Position numbers and translations under genes: made by a program
Part shown: in pieces, positions 13,943 to 21,156 of the stretch
Layout: each line of letters starts with the position of its first letter
Numbering within the stretch: the stretch's first letter is position 1
Notes under the pieces: model-generated
The model's database searches: none
Seen by the model: the letters and a program-made list of their open reading frames with translations, nothing else
What the model was told of the DNA's origin: nothing
IMG/VR virus record: IMGVR_UViG_3300032236_000625
Location: 1 to 47,023 of that record
DNA: 47,023 nucleotides
Direction: 5' to 3' (one strand)
Source of the DNA: a virus

Positions 13943-14037
13943 AACGATCCAAGCAAATTAAATATGATATCAAATCCATTGCCGACCGGTACTTTGCGGA
14001 GCAATGCTTCCGGCTCGGCCCATTACCTACGAGGTAA
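13939..14037 (+). CDS. 32-residue basic peptide, unknown
   Basis: ATG at 13939 in an ATGA overlap with the previous stop, stop TAA at 14035-14037 inside a palindrome right arm. Sequence MKRSKQIKYDIKSIADRYFA then a short tail. It fills what would otherwise be a gap between coupled genes, which supports it; being this short it remains uncertain. Confidence 0.4.
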   Translation: MKRSKQIKYDIKSIADRYFAEQCFRLGPLPTR

Positions 14038-14038
14038 C
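14022..14038 (+). promoter_or_regulatory. Palindrome copy linking two genes (stop and ribosome site)
   Basis: ATTACCT-ACG-AGGTAAC. It contains the TAA of the 32-residue ORF and the AGGT used by the ATG at 14042. Confidence 0.6.
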
Positions 14039-14041
14039 ATC

Positions 14042-14245
14042 ATGCACTATATAGCAATGTATCTAGGCGTGTTTGTTATCACGTCTCTTTTATGGATGTT
14101 CTTTCATATCTTTCACGAAGTCGTGAATAACACCATAACACGAATAGCCTTAGCGATCATCGAAGACTTGCTTGCTGCGGTAAGCCTCAGCGCCTTACTG
14201 GCAACCATCTTTATCTTAACCATTTACTTTGGAGGTAACCAATGA
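14042..14245 (+). CDS. 67-residue membrane protein with two hydrophobic segments
   Basis: Start at the ATG at 14042, 3 bases after AGGTAAC. Two membrane spans are visible, about residues 3-23 (IAMYLGVFVITSLLWMFFHI) and 40-63 (IIEDLLAAVSLSALLATIFI), joined by a short polar loop. Size and topology would suit a small holin or another membrane-active early protein, but it sits in the early block, not beside an endolysin, so a holin call would be a guess. Its last codons FGGNQ come from a palindrome copy that also gives the next gene its ribosome site. Confidence 0.6.
   Translation: MHYIAMYLGVFVITSLLWMFFHIFHEVVNNTITRIALAIIEDLLAAVSLSALLATIFILTIYFGGNQ
14223..14239 (+). promoter_or_regulatory. Palindrome copy over Shine-Dalgarno of gene at 14242
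   Basis: TTTACTT-TGG-AGGTAAC, within the end of the membrane-protein gene. GGAGGT is the ribosome site for the ATG 2 bases further on. Confidence 0.6.
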
Positions 14246-14499
14246 AAGACGAATTGACGCCACAAGAAGAGAAACTCTCTGATGAAGTCTCAGAGATTGT
14301 GTTCAAAGAGATGGGTAAATTGTTTTTATCCATCGTCAAAAGTTACCCCACAGAGTTACAAGCTGATGTTGTAGCAATCGTCTTGGCACAGAGTTTAAAC
14401 TTCACTGTCTCATCTATGTGCAGTTCCGACATATCAGAAGCGGAAGCGCATGAAGCGATCAACCATATCTATAGTTATTATTCTAAAGGTGACGCATGA
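14242..14499 (+). CDS. 85-residue acidic helical protein, unknown
   Basis: Begins in an ATGA overlap with the membrane-protein gene and ends in another with the next gene. Acidic and helical: KDELTPQEEKLSDEVSEIVF, a central hydrophobic helix (ADVVAIVLAQSLNFTVSSM), and a C-terminal EAEAHEAINHIYSYYSKG. No signature residue pattern that I recognise. Coupling on both sides implies co-expression with the flanking small genes. Confidence 0.6.
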   Translation: MKDELTPQEEKLSDEVSEIVFKEMGKLFLSIVKSYPTELQADVVAIVLAQSLNFTVSSMCSSDISEAEAHEAINHIYSYYSKGDA

Positions 14500-14693
14500 A
14501 TAAAGAACTTCCACCACTACCTGATAAGGTAACTCGCGCTTACATCGGACTCTATAAGAACCGCCGGTTTCTGGTCGAGGCTAGTTCGTCATACGAAGCG
14601 CAGCAATATGTGTGCGCCATCGTCAAGCCTAGGAAGTCGTATGATGTTCACGTCTATCTAGTGGATCAACCAATCAACACTGCATCACTGTAA
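14496..14693 (+). CDS. 65-residue unknown protein
   Basis: Starts in an ATGA overlap. The sequence has a short Pro-rich head (ELPPLPDKVTRAYI), an alpha/beta middle (RRFLVEASSSYEAQQYVCAI) and a basic end. This is the outline of small phage proteins built like a single ferredoxin-type half. The PLPDKVT segment is written by a palindrome copy (14516-14533), and its stop TAA sits in the left arm of the next copy. Confidence 0.6.
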   Translation: MNKELPPLPDKVTRAYIGLYKNRRFLVEASSSYEAQQYVCAIVKPRKSYDVHVYLVDQPINTASL

Positions 14694-14707
14694 CCTACGG
14701 AGGTAAC
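14690..14707 (+). promoter_or_regulatory. Palindrome copy containing stop and ribosome site
   Basis: GTAACCTACGGAGGTAAC. The left arm holds the TAA of the 65-residue gene; GGAGGT serves the ATG at 14709, 1 base past the element. Confidence 0.65.
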
Positions 14708-14708
14708 A

Positions 14709-15101
14709 ATGGGATTAGATATGTATCTTTATGGCCGGAAGTATATCCCGTCCGACTGGAAGAACCCAGAGAACAATATAATGGAGGACGGCTTTCGTGT
14801 CGTCGAGAAGAAGCTAGACATTGGATACTGGCGCAAGCATCCCAACTTGCATGGGTATATCGTCGACACATTTGCGGACGGCAGAGATGATTGCCAAGAG
14901 ATCGAGTTGTCGGTTGAGGATGTTCACCGGATCATAGACGCCATAACAAAACGCAAGCTACCGGATACCGAGGGATTCTTTTTCGGTACATCTTCTGATG
15001 ATGAGGATGATATTGAAGGCGACATTGTAATATTAAAACGTGCGCTTGAGTGGGCTATATCAGGCGAGTTTAACACGCTGGTGTATCAGGCGAGTTGGTG
15101 A
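14709..15101 (+). CDS. MGLDMYL-type phage protein, unknown function
   Basis: 130 residues starting MGLDMYLYGRKYIPSDW, followed by EIGYWRK-like IGYWRKHPNLHGYIVDTF and DCQEIELSVEDVHRIIDAI, then a long acidic loop (SSDDEDDIEG) and ILKRALEW. I recognise this as a widespread small phage/bacterial family with a conserved GLDMYL start and a YWRK motif; no activity is established to my knowledge. Some database names for relatives (kinase-like) look unsupported. It follows a palindrome-borne ribosome site. Confidence 0.65.
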   Translation: MGLDMYLYGRKYIPSDWKNPENNIMEDGFRVVEKKLDIGYWRKHPNLHGYIVDTFADGRDDCQEIELSVEDVHRIIDAITKRKLPDTEGFFFGTSSDDEDDIEGDIVILKRALEWAISGEFNTLVYQASW

Positions 15102-15134
15102 CCTATCATCGCGGGTGGCTTGCCTGACGCTGCT

Positions 15135-15165
15135 CTGCTTCGGCTTGCCCAAGGCTGAGAAGCAG
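15135..15165 (+). other. Long hairpin in 109-base gap
   Basis: CTGCTTC (15135-15141) pairs with GAAGCAG (15159-15165), and an inner CTTG/CAAG pair tightens the loop. No U-tract follows, so it is not a standard terminator. It lies between the genes ending at 15101 and starting at 15211 and may affect mRNA stability. Confidence 0.4.
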
Positions 15166-15210
15166 CAGAAATCAGCCGCCCCGCCATAACATCATAACAG
15201 GATAAAACTC

Positions 15211-15663
15211 ATGGAACTACCAAAAACATACACAGAGGTAACCATTTTGTTGGAGTCTCTCATCAAGACCCTTACCTTGCAAGGTTACTATATGGAGCCG
15301 GAAGGGCATAAAGTTGTCCCGTACGGCACACTGAGTAAAATCATGCGGCAGTGTGCAAAAGATATGAAGCGTCCGTTTGTACATATCAAGCGTGAGTACG
15401 CGTACGGGATCGGTGGTTGGAATATGTCCGGTATGAGCATCACCATGCCTAAACTCAAATATATGTCACCTATAGCCAATGTCCTCATGCTGGCGGCAAA
15501 AGAAACTGACTATATGAAAGACCCGATTCATACTCGGTACTATACTTCTCTTTGGTATTTCAGGTTCAACGATCTTGATCTGTTCTTGGACTTTCTTGAG
15601 CAACTCCATACCCGACCAGAGTTTCGAAAAGCACTTCGTTTACCTGACGAGGTAACACCATGA
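15211..15663 (+). CDS. 150-residue unknown protein
   Basis: ATG after AGGATAA. The protein is mixed alpha/beta: an N-terminal helix (VTILLESLIKTLTLQGYYM), KIMRQCAKDMKRPFVHIKRE, a Gly/aromatic stretch (GIGGWNMSGMSITMPKLKY) and a C-terminal helix (LFLDFLEQLHTRPEFRKA). No catalytic signature is apparent. Two palindromes lie in it: 15271-15288 near the N-terminus and 15639-15656 at the end, which spells LPDEVT and provides the next ribosome site. Confidence 0.6.
   Translation: MELPKTYTEVTILLESLIKTLTLQGYYMEPEGHKVVPYGTLSKIMRQCAKDMKRPFVHIKREYAYGIGGWNMSGMSITMPKLKYMSPIANVLMLAAKETDYMKDPIHTRYYTSLWYFRFNDLDLFLDFLEQLHTRPEFRKALRLPDEVTP
15639..15656 (+). promoter_or_regulatory. Palindrome copy over Shine-Dalgarno of gene at 15660
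   Basis: TTTACCTGACGAGGTAAC, inside the last codons of the 150-residue gene. GAGGT is the ribosome site for the ATG 3 bases downstream. Confidence 0.6.
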
Positions 15664-15911
15664 CACAATCTGTCACCCCAGATTTTGATAAAATTATTAA
15701 TAATGTAATCAGTCGTGCGATTGATGCAGAGATCGCACTTGCATTAGCACAGCGTGAAATCGAGGCGCTCATTTTAAAAAACGATGAGTTACTTGCCAAG
15801 GTAATGAATGTGCAGTCGACATTCATTCGTGAAGAGAAACGTCTCGCTCGCATGAGAAACAAACTTAGGAGGGAGCGTACGGATGGAACAAAAGCTGCTC
15901 CTAAAACTTGA
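15660..15911 (+). CDS. 83-residue coiled-coil protein, unknown
   Basis: Starts in an ATGA overlap. Long helix with heptad-like spacing (AIDAEIALALAQREIEALIL, then LLAKVMNVQSTFIREEKRLA) and a very basic C-terminus (RMRNKLRRERTDGTKAA). It overlaps the following gene by 29 bases. Probably an oligomeric helical protein; no function can be named. A palindrome copy writes ELLAKVM at 15788-15805. Confidence 0.6.
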   Translation: MTQSVTPDFDKIINNVISRAIDAEIALALAQREIEALILKNDELLAKVMNVQSTFIREEKRLARMRNKLRRERTDGTKAAPKT

Positions 15912-16122
15912 GAAGCGATACGTGTGGGCTTTCACAGATCATCAAGGGTTTAATCCTGAGAAAGAATACTGGATGCCATTGGCTATCGGGACACGAACGC
16001 AGATTGATGGCTTTTTAAATAACCAACTCAGCTTCGATTTCTCCAGTGGAGATATAGAGGAATATAGAATCACTGACGCGAAAAATATACCTAACGATAA
16101 AATCAGAAGGATGAAGTCATGA
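15883..16122 (+). CDS. 79-residue unknown protein
   Basis: ATG at 15883 inside the previous gene, with AGGAGG 10 bases upstream supporting this start. The sequence is beta-rich at first (LKLEKRYVWAFTDHQGF, MPLAIGTRTQIDGFL) and acidic/basic later. It ends in an ATGA overlap with the next gene. No family recognised. Confidence 0.6.
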   Translation: MEQKLLLKLEKRYVWAFTDHQGFNPEKEYWMPLAIGTRTQIDGFLNNQLSFDFSSGDIEEYRITDAKNIPNDKIRRMKS

Positions 16123-16409
16123 AGAATATTAATAAGGAACTTGGAACTGATGCCGAGATCGTTGAACTTGTGCAGCGCATCAAGCAATTTAATTTTGATG
16201 ATGCCAATCTTAATGAACTCATGGCGTTGAGTCGTGCGCTTCAGGTGGTGTCGGAGGATATCATCAAGCAACAACAAGAGAACCGCGCACTGCAAGCAGA
16301 GTTACGGCAGAAGATTGCGGTGACCAATATCGTATCCGAGATGTCGGGTGTCGTGCGCGCTATTAAGAATACCAATACACCTCGCTCCCGTTGGTTACCT
16401 TGGGGGTAA
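16119..16409 (+). CDS. 96-residue helical protein, unknown
   Basis: Starts in an ATGA overlap. The helical stretches VELVQRIKQFNFDDANLNEL and VVSEDIIKQQQENRALQAEL suggest a coiled coil. The C-terminus (RSRWLPWG) is written by a palindrome copy (16394-16410) whose right arm also supplies the TAA stop. It closes one co-transcribed run; a new promoter follows. Confidence 0.6.
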   Translation: MKNINKELGTDAEIVELVQRIKQFNFDDANLNELMALSRALQVVSEDIIKQQQENRALQAELRQKIAVTNIVSEMSGVVRAIKNTNTPRSRWLPWG

Positions 16410-16413
16410 CAAT

Positions 16414-16461
16414 ATAGGAATATGTTCCTATGTTGACAGTATGTAAAAGTTATGTTAAGTT
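16414..16461 (+). promoter_or_regulatory. Operator-like palindrome plus promoter before DUF6378 gene
   Basis: ATAGGAA-TATG-TTCCTAT (16414-16431), a perfect 7-bp inverted repeat, lies immediately upstream of a consensus -35 TTGACA (16433-16438). The candidate -10 is TAAGTT (16456-16461) at 17 bases. A protein bound to the palindrome would touch the -35 edge, as an activator or repressor would. It is unrelated in sequence to the dispersed GGTAAC palindrome. Confidence 0.55.
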
Positions 16462-16492
16462 AATGTTAATACCAACCATACAAGGAAATACA

Positions 16493-16822
16493 ATGGCTGA
16501 CTCTATTGATACGATCTTAAATGAGCGCAATCGCGCACACGGGGATTACACCACGCAAGCGACCATCGCTCAAGATATTAAGGACACGGTACGTAGCGGG
16601 CCTAACTATAACAACTTATCACCATCACACCGTGAAGCACTTGAGATGATCGCGGTTAAGATGGCTCGCATCCTGTCGGGTAATCCCAACCATCAAGATC
16701 ATTGGGATGACATTGCAGGGTATGCACGGCTTGCGTCCAAGCGCACCGATTCTCTCATGCCGAAGGTGTCTATTGCTAATCAACAAATCTCGGCTTCTCT
16801 TAGTGAGGCATTGAAACCATGA
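16493..16822 (+). CDS. DUF6378-like protein
   Basis: 109 residues from the ATG at 16493 (AAGGAAA upstream). It shows the pattern I know from DUF6378: LNERNRAHGDY, then AQDIKDTVR, SPSHREALEMIAVKMARILSG and HWDDIAGYARLASKR. The family is common in phages and prophages; its role is not known, and the HGDY and DIAGY motifs suggest a compact helical enzyme-like or nucleotide-related fold. It has its own promoter and is coupled to the next gene by ATGA. Start chosen for the ribosome site and family N-terminus. Confidence 0.75.
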   Translation: MADSIDTILNERNRAHGDYTTQATIAQDIKDTVRSGPNYNNLSPSHREALEMIAVKMARILSGNPNHQDHWDDIAGYARLASKRTDSLMPKVSIANQQISASLSEALKP

Positions 16823-17103
16823 CGGATGAGGAGAAGGTTATAGATTGGTTAAAGTTATTAGACACAGAGATTAGGATTATAATCCTACGCATCAATGATA
16901 AAGACTTTGACAGTCTCTTCACGCGGCTACGGAGTATCTTTGATTTCCCCGTACCTGTAACTGACGTTACCTCTGAGGTAAAAAACCAGATCGCTTCGCT
17001 TGCATTATCTGATGGCAAAATGATTGCCCGTCACGCGCATTTACAAAACGCAGTTGTCCATCGCCTGATGGGCTTACACTACCGCATATTACAGGAGGCA
17101 TAA
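16819..17103 (+). CDS. 94-residue unknown protein
   Basis: Helical, starts by ATGA overlap and ends in a TAATG overlap with the next gene. Notable segments are VIDWLKLLDTEIRIIILRIN, VPVTDVTSEVKNQIASLAL and DGKMIARHAHLQNAVVHRLM. The DVTSEVK part is palindrome-encoded (16966-16982). Function unknown. Confidence 0.6.
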   Translation: MTDEEKVIDWLKLLDTEIRIIILRINDKDFDSLFTRLRSIFDFPVPVTDVTSEVKNQIASLALSDGKMIARHAHLQNAVVHRLMGLHYRILQEA

Positions 17104-17324
17104 TGAGTATCAAGCAAGGCAGATTATACAGGCCACAGCCGCCTGACTTTTTCTCAAGCCCTAACATCATCGCAACATTAGATCGTACCAATGATATCGT
17201 CCATTACAGAAAAGATATCGTCCAAGACCTACCTTGGTCAGAGCAACGTAAAGTCTACTACCTAGATCAAGACCACCTCGAACTAACCACCACCATCGAC
17301 ACCATTGGTTCCATCTGGAACTAA
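17103..17324 (+). CDS. 73-residue unknown protein
   Basis: Short alpha/beta protein (SIKQGRLYRPQPPDFFSSPN, then IVHYRKDIVQDLPWSEQRK). AGGAGG lies 8 bases before the ATG. It stands immediately before the MoxR-like gene, separated by a palindrome-borne ribosome site, and could be a partner of that ATPase; this is only positional. Confidence 0.55.
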   Translation: MSIKQGRLYRPQPPDFFSSPNIIATLDRTNDIVHYRKDIVQDLPWSEQRKVYYLDQDHLELTTTIDTIGSIWN

Positions 17325-17326
17325 CC

Positions 17327-17344
17327 ATTACCACGGAGGGTAAC
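17327..17344 (+). promoter_or_regulatory. Palindrome copy over Shine-Dalgarno of MoxR gene
   Basis: ATTACCACGGAGGGTAAC, then one base and the ATG at 17346. GGAGGG is the ribosome site. Confidence 0.6.
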
Positions 17345-17345
17345 T

Positions 17346-18419
17346 ATGAATCTCAATACCGTATCGCGTCTCGCCACGCAGATGTATCGCTCAGGCAAAT
17401 GCTACTACTTCAAGTCGTCGCCGGGGATTGGCAAGTCGTCAATCGTCGTCGACTCGGTACCACACATCGCTCGTGAGACTGGCCTTAACCTAGGGCTTGT
17501 CGTTATCAACGCACCATTACTAACTCCCGCTGACGCGGTTGGTTATCTCATTCCCAAGCACCATGCAGATGGCCGCGTTGAGTCTGTTTATACTCAGCCG
17601 TTCTGGTGGGTTACTTCGGAAGGTAAGCGGTTAGAGCAGTATGACGGCGGTGTTATTTTTGTCGACGAGATGGACAAGGGTGACCTCGATGTCAAGAAAG
17701 CTCTAGGTGAGCTTGCACTGTCTGGCCGCATCGGCCCGCATGAGATACCTAAAGGTTGGGTTGTATGGATGGCGGGTAACCGTAGCCAAGATCGTTCTGG
17801 CTCTACCAAGGAACTCGATCACCTTATCAATCGTCGTTGCGAGATTGAGATCACACCTGACCTTATGAGTTGGGAGACGTGGGCGCTCAAACACGGCGTT
17901 CATCCTGCCATCATTGCGTTCGCCAATCAGAATCCTCAGATCGTGTTCCCTGAGACTGTACCTGAGAAGCAAGGCCCGTTCTGCACGCCGCGTTCACTCG
18001 TTGCGACCGGCGAGATGCTATCGCTCATGACTGACGACGATGACTTGCCGACCACCACTGACGCTATCGAGTTGGCGTCCGGTTACATTGGTCAAGCTGC
18101 ATCCGCGCAGTTGTTTGCCACCTTGCGGTTAGCCGCCGAGTTGCCGCCACTCGATCAGATCATCGCATCACCCGCTACCTGCAAGGTACCGCAGAAGCCA
18201 GATGCGCAGATGCTCGTGTGCTACAATCTAGCGGCTCGTGTTGATACGGCGAACTTGCCGCCTATCATCAAGTACGTCGAGCGTTTGCCAGCAGACTTCG
18301 CGATCACGTTTGCCAAAGCTGCAACCACGCGCTTACCGTCGCTTGTTATTCAGCCCGCCATGATGGACTGGGCGCGTCGCAACAACTCTTTGATGACCAC
18401 ACTTAATGTCATCCGGTAA
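17346..18419 (+). CDS. MoxR-type AAA+ ATPase
   Basis: 357 residues. The Walker A is SSPGIGKS (about 24-31), Walker B GVIFVDEMDKG (about 101-111) and sensor-1-like WMAGN (about 140). The N-terminal AAA+ core is followed by a helical region with LINRRCEIEITPDLMSW, typical of MoxR/RavA-like proteins. Such ATPases usually act with a VWA-domain partner as chaperones or remodelling machines, and a VWA protein is encoded four genes on (18973-20202). Two palindromes lie inside (17610-17627, 18174-18190) and the stop codon falls in a third. Target unknown. Confidence 0.82.
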   Translation: MNLNTVSRLATQMYRSGKCYYFKSSPGIGKSSIVVDSVPHIARETGLNLGLVVINAPLLTPADAVGYLIPKHHADGRVESVYTQPFWWVTSEGKRLEQYDGGVIFVDEMDKGDLDVKKALGELALSGRIGPHEIPKGWVVWMAGNRSQDRSGSTKELDHLINRRCEIEITPDLMSWETWALKHGVHPAIIAFANQNPQIVFPETVPEKQGPFCTPRSLVATGEMLSLMTDDDDLPTTTDAIELASGYIGQAASAQLFATLRLAAELPPLDQIIASPATCKVPQKPDAQMLVCYNLAARVDTANLPPIIKYVERLPADFAITFAKAATTRLPSLVIQPAMMDWARRNNSLMTTLNVIR

Positions 18420-18807
18420 CTTTCAAGGTAACGCGATCATAAGAAACGCTCTTCGTGACCGTATCTTTAGAGAAATAACTGCGTCCGGTCGGGCATCAGA
18501 ACCTAACTGGAGACGGATTCACCAGTGGGATCGGACGATCAACAAACTTCAAAAATGGGATAACATCATGACACGTAAAACATATCGCATAGAACTCAAG
18601 ATCGACTTCGCTGACGATACCCGTCACGAATTAGTCGAGCAGCTTGTCCGCCAATATGGACGCGACCTCTTATCATCCACGATGCTCTTACAAGATGGGC
18701 GCAAGCCGCTCGTTGCGTTGGTCGTCGACGACTCGTTCGTTGGCACCGAGGAGATCGAACTTATGGATGAGTCCGACAACATCCACAAACCTGATGGTGA
18801 AGTATGA
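18406..18807 (+). CDS. 133-residue unknown protein (alternative shorter start at 18568)
   Basis: The full frame opens at an ATG (18406) in the last codons of the MoxR gene, with no strong ribosome site. An internal ATG at 18568 has GGGATAA upstream and would give 79 residues starting MTRKTYRIELKIDF. The upstream part (RNALRDRIFREITASGR, NWRRIHQWDRTINKLQKW) reads like real coding sequence, and a shorter gene would leave about 150 unexplained bases, so I favour the long form. The C-terminal half is an alpha/beta segment (TRHELVEQLVRQYGRDLLSS). Function unknown; it sits between MoxR and VWA genes. Confidence 0.5.
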   Translation: MSSGNFQGNAIIRNALRDRIFREITASGRASEPNWRRIHQWDRTINKLQKWDNIMTRKTYRIELKIDFADDTRHELVEQLVRQYGRDLLSSTMLLQDGRKPLVALVVDDSFVGTEEIELMDESDNIHKPDGEV

Positions 18808-18998
18808 GTCCTGAACAGAAAGAACGGTTGAGTACAGCAGTCGAGGAACTGAACGTAGCAGTAACCAAAGTCTATTACCTTGGAGGTAAGGACATCACGT
18901 TTAAAATCCTCAAAGAGATGCTCAACCAAACGCGCAAGCTACCGCTCTACCCATTAGCACCGGAGAACACTCATGAAGATAAACCCGATAGAACTTAA
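18804..18998 (+). CDS. 64-residue unknown protein
   Basis: ATGA start. Helical, MSPEQKERLSTAVEELNVAV, then TFKILKEMLNQTRKLPLYPL. It overlaps the VWA-protein gene by 26 bases. One palindrome (18874-18890) writes YYLGGK. As a member of the MoxR-VWA cluster it may assist that pair; nothing more can be said. Confidence 0.55.
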   Translation: MSPEQKERLSTAVEELNVAVTKVYYLGGKDITFKILKEMLNQTRKLPLYPLAPENTHEDKPDRT

Positions 18999-20202
18999 CG
19001 TCGAGCAGAAGCGCAAGTGGATCGAGACCCGCTCCAAGCTATTGTGGGATGCACCTGCGTTCACGCATATCCTTTATTCTATGCTCAATCCTGACGGCAA
19101 CGAGATGTCTGCGATATTCGCCACTGACATACCGTTTGCCGCTACCGATGGCTCTGCGCTTATTCTTAATCCCGAGCCATACTTCAAGTTACCATTGCAG
19201 CAGCGTGTGTTCGTTGCGGCGCATGAGATCATGCACTGCGTATTCAATCATACAGGTCTTATGCGTACGATGGCTCTTACCGGCAAGGTAAAGTTTCCCG
19301 ACGGCAGTGAACTACCTTACGACCACGATCTTATGAACATGGCTATGGATTACGTCATCAATGACTTGCTCATTGAGTCGAAGGTCGGCGAGTTTGTGCC
19401 AGAAGGTTGCCACGATAAAAACATTGCAACATCTCAATCATCATTCTTGGATGTTTACGCCAAGATATATAAAAAGAAACCAGAGGGTGCTAAGAGTTTC
19501 GACGTGTTGCTTGACCCCGGTACCTCGCAAGGTAAAGACCCAAGCAAGGCACAGCAAGATCGCTCGCAGACCGAGTGGGATACTGCGATTGCCGCGGCAG
19601 TTGCATCCGCCAAAATGCAGGGCAAGTTACCATCAACGTTAGAGCGTCTGTTCAAGGAAGTGTTAGAGCCTACTGTCTCATGGCAAGATCACATCCGTTC
19701 GTTCTTCGCACGTAAAGTCGGTGCGGGTGGTTATGACTGGAGAAAGCCTGACCGTCGCATGATCGCACGCGATATCTATTCTCCCGCTCGTTCAGGCAAC
19801 GGGTGTGGCGATGTAGTTGTTGCGGTTGATACTTCGGGCAGTATCGGTCAACGCGAACTCGATCACTTCTTCGCCGAACTGCGTGGCATCCTAGAAGATG
19901 TGCAACCATCCAGAGTCCATCTCGTATGGTGCGATGCAAAAGTCCATCACGTCGACGAACTAGACAGTGCCTCTGACTTGCAAGGTCTCAAGCCTCATGG
20001 CGGTGGCGGTACAGCGTTCGAGCCAGTGTTCGCTTGGATCGGTGACCAACCGTTTACCCCTGACGCACTTGTCTATCTGACCGACGGCATGGGTAGCTTC
20101 CCTAAGTCTGCTCCCACGTATCCCGTTGTGTGGGGCGATATCTACGGTCACGTCAAGTATCCGTTCGGTGATGTCGTCAATATCCCGATCAATAAGAAGT
20201 AA
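18973..20202 (+). CDS. Zinc-peptidase-like protein with C-terminal VWA domain
   Basis: 409 residues. The N-terminal half carries an HExxH zinc site, AAHEIMHCVFNHTG (His84, Glu85, His88, third ligand likely His93), followed by the helical domain seen in DUF2201/VWA-like metallopeptidase proteins. The C-terminal half is a VWA-like fold with an intact MIDAS start VVVAVDTSGSIG (Asp286, Ser288, Ser290) and VHLVWCDAKVH, LTDGMG. Together with the MoxR ATPase four genes upstream it forms the MoxR-VWA pair known from bacteria and some phages. Substrate is unknown. Two palindromes lie in the gene and the stop TAA is in a third. Confidence 0.82.
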   Translation: MKINPIELNVEQKRKWIETRSKLLWDAPAFTHILYSMLNPDGNEMSAIFATDIPFAATDGSALILNPEPYFKLPLQQRVFVAAHEIMHCVFNHTGLMRTMALTGKVKFPDGSELPYDHDLMNMAMDYVINDLLIESKVGEFVPEGCHDKNIATSQSSFLDVYAKIYKKKPEGAKSFDVLLDPGTSQGKDPSKAQQDRSQTEWDTAIAAAVASAKMQGKLPSTLERLFKEVLEPTVSWQDHIRSFFARKVGAGGYDWRKPDRRMIARDIYSPARSGNGCGDVVVAVDTSGSIGQRELDHFFAELRGILEDVQPSRVHLVWCDAKVHHVDELDSASDLQGLKPHGGGGTAFEPVFAWIGDQPFTPDALVYLTDGMGSFPKSAPTYPVVWGDIYGHVKYPFGDVVNIPINKK

Positions 20203-20215
20203 CCTTGGAGGTAAC
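20199..20215 (+). promoter_or_regulatory. Palindrome copy with stop of VWA gene and ribosome site of next gene
   Basis: GTAACCT-TGG-AGGTAAC. TAA at 20200-20202 is the VWA stop; GGAGGT serves the ATG at 20217, one base after the element. Confidence 0.65.
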
Positions 20216-20216
20216 T

Positions 20217-20420
20217 ATGAACGGCGGATTCGAGGATGAACTCGATAATCTGATACGCGTTTTAAAAGATGTGCCGATATCATTCCAACAAACCCGCTCG
20301 ACATTAATGAGGTGCCGAGCGGCAATCCAAACACTCTCACGCCAAGTCGAGTCACAAGCGCAAGCCATCGAAGAACTGCGCGCACAAGTTAAGGAGTTAT
20401 CCAATGGGACTAATGCCTGA
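20217..20420 (+). CDS. 67-residue coiled-coil protein, unknown
   Basis: Start at the ATG at 20217 behind the palindrome-borne GGAGGT. Helical with heptads: DELDNLIRVLKDVPISFQQT, then AIQTLSRQVESQAQAIEELR. It overlaps the next gene by 17 bases, whose own ribosome site AAGGAG lies inside this one. Probably a small oligomer; role unknown. Confidence 0.6.
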   Translation: MNGGFEDELDNLIRVLKDVPISFQQTRSTLMRCRAAIQTLSRQVESQAQAIEELRAQVKELSNGTNA

Positions 20421-21156
20421 ATCCAGAATATTTAATATGATTGAATGTATCAAAACTCGCTCGCGTAAATTGTTTGAGGCAAATGAACTTGAACTATCAT
20501 CATCCGAGTTTATCGCTGCGTTCATCGACCAAGACCATATTGAGCCTCTAAATAAAGTACAGGATTTAGTGGGGGTAGTAAGTAATTCTTATGTAGCTAC
20601 CGAGATATACGCTAATTATGGAGATGGGCTGGTAGAGCAATTCCTTTTCGGTGTTAATTTCCATATCCAACCACCAATTATCCTTCCGAAATATGTGCAA
20701 CGAGGTCCGCGTCCAGATGCACCAAAAGAGATACTTGAGAAGATTAATGTGTGGCTTTTAGAGAGAGTCCGTCTTGGTAAAATCTTTGGCGATGCCGTGG
20801 ACTCACTTGTCTGGCTCAATAATAATTGCAAAGATATCAGAGCAATGAGGGCGATGTTTCCTGCTTTAACCATATTGCTTCGTGATGTAGCAACCGATGA
20901 GAAGTCTGCGGCCGCACGCATGGCGGTAAAACTCGATGGGTCTAAAGGTGTAACAAACCTACCTTCCTTACCTCGTGAAGTAACCAACGATATCCTTCAA
21001 GCAAGTAATACGATTGTCGCTACAACATTACTTGACGGGGTAACTAATAACGCCACCCGCGAAAAAGGCTCGGCTACATTCACACTAAATGCCTACAGAA
21101 AAGCCAAGCACAGAAATCTATTCGACAAAGAACGCACCACAGGATCATTCTTATGA
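20404..21156 (+). CDS. 250-residue unknown protein
   Basis: ATG at 20404 with AAGGAG upstream. Predominantly helical; IFNMIECIKTRSRKLFEANE at the start, then LVGVVSNSYVATEIYANYGD, a Pro-rich centre (IILPKYVQRGPRPDAP), IFGDAVDSLVWLNNNCKDI, and a basic C-terminus. No enzymatic motif. Two palindromes late in the gene spell LPREVTN (20967-20984) and LLDGVTN (21027-21044). It ends in an ATGA overlap with the first of the tail-sharing small genes. Confidence 0.6.
   Translation: MGLMPESRIFNMIECIKTRSRKLFEANELELSSSEFIAAFIDQDHIEPLNKVQDLVGVVSNSYVATEIYANYGDGLVEQFLFGVNFHIQPPIILPKYVQRGPRPDAPKEILEKINVWLLERVRLGKIFGDAVDSLVWLNNNCKDIRAMRAMFPALTILLRDVATDEKSAAARMAVKLDGSKGVTNLPSLPREVTNDILQASNTIVATTLLDGVTNNATREKGSATFTLNAYRKAKHRNLFDKERTTGSFL

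Noticed and set aside
14042-14245. Two-span membrane protein as a holin
   Set aside because: Size fits, but it is in the early block with no endolysin beside it; membrane topology alone is not enough.
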